The notes beneath the pieces were generated by a model. That model had not been told where the DNA came from, ran no database searches, and saw only the letters and a list, made by a program, of their open reading frames with translations. Source: Roseomonas aerilata DSM 19363 (lineage in GTDB: Bacteria; Pseudomonadota; Alphaproteobacteria; Acetobacterales; Acetobacteraceae). Taken from it: a stretch of DNA of 64,000 bases. Location of the stretch: positions 124,001-188,000 of the forward strand of contig NZ_JONP01000006.1 in assembly GCF_000711725.1 (NCBI RefSeq), in the 5' to 3' direction. The stretch's first letter is position 1, and every line of letters begins with the position of its first letter. Shown here piece after piece: positions 63,963-64,000 of the stretch. Position numbers and translations under genes: made by a program.

Positions 63963-64000
63963 TCAGCCGCGGCCGATGGCCCGCCGCAGCCCCGCGCCCC
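63963..64000 (-). CDS. possible C-terminal end of an unidentified gene (partial)
   Basis: On the minus strand a frame enters from the right edge and ends in TGA one base before the Gre-like ATG (TGAGATG). Only about eleven residues are visible (GAGLRRAIGRG). The tight spacing is typical of operon neighbours, but this is too short to identify. Confidence 0.3.
   Translation of the reverse strand, partial: GAGLRRAIGRG

Overview
The window is very GC-rich, densely packed bacterial chromosome. Gene families and gene order point to an alphaproteobacterium, most likely of the Acetobacteraceae (Roseomonas-like); this is inference. The signs are two Bug-type tricarboxylate-transporter binding proteins, an F1 ATPase operon without F0 genes, the order proA-nadD-rsfS-rlmH-gpmI-envC-ctpA-deacetylase-rppH, and an alanine/lysine/proline-tailed HU. 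I saw no tRNA, rRNA, CRISPR array, intact insertion sequence or prophage.

Layout. 1-7.5 kb: a gene end, a small unknown gene, a MarR regulator, then an IclR regulator divergent from an ATP-dependent hydantoinase/oxoprolinase operon (hyuA, hyuB, a small unknown gene, a Bug binding protein); two palindromes lie in the divergent gap. 7.5-12.3 kb: a hairpin-rich spacer and a 1510-residue protein with an FkbM methyltransferase and three glycosyltransferase domains. 12.8-15.7 kb: a type III polyketide synthase operon with a methyltransferase and a flavoprotein. 15.8-21.7 kb: a RepA-like protein with an Arg/Asp/Glu/Pro repeat, HU, NAD synthetase and a DHA2 exporter. 22-29 kb: proB and proA, with an iron/phosphonate-type ABC importer on the opposite strand between them. 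29-40.5 kb: a long rightward housekeeping run (exported hydratase-like protein, nadD, rsfS with a 290-residue basic tail, rlmH, an NnrU-like protein, a UbiE-like methyltransferase, gpmI, envC, ctpA, deacetylase, rppH). 40.5-43.6 kb: Tat-exported GH10 xylanase, ferritin-like diiron protein, esterase. 43.7-48.6 kb: atpHAGDC. 48.9-52.5 kb: two small hydrophilic proteins, priA, a transaldolase-like aldolase.

52.5-57.7 kb holds the most unusual arrangement: pyrK, pyrD (type 1B), an M20 N-carbamoyl amidohydrolase and pyrE, translationally coupled by ATGA overlaps, with a cupin downstream and a divergent LysR regulator. It could be an orotate/ureidosuccinate utilisation or salvage unit rather than plain de novo pyrimidine synthesis. 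57.8-59.9 kb: DUF484, xerC and a GFA-family protein. 60-61.6 kb: a second Bug protein and an exported RidA-family gene broken by an in-frame TGA and apparently by loss of its start codon. 61.6-64 kb: a MATE exporter overlapping an HxlR regulator that has a striking pair of mirrored 17-bp operators, then a Gre-factor-like protein.

Start codons were chosen from Shine-Dalgarno-like sequences, family N-termini and 4-base overlaps. Many long open frames antisense to real genes are products of high GC and were left out.
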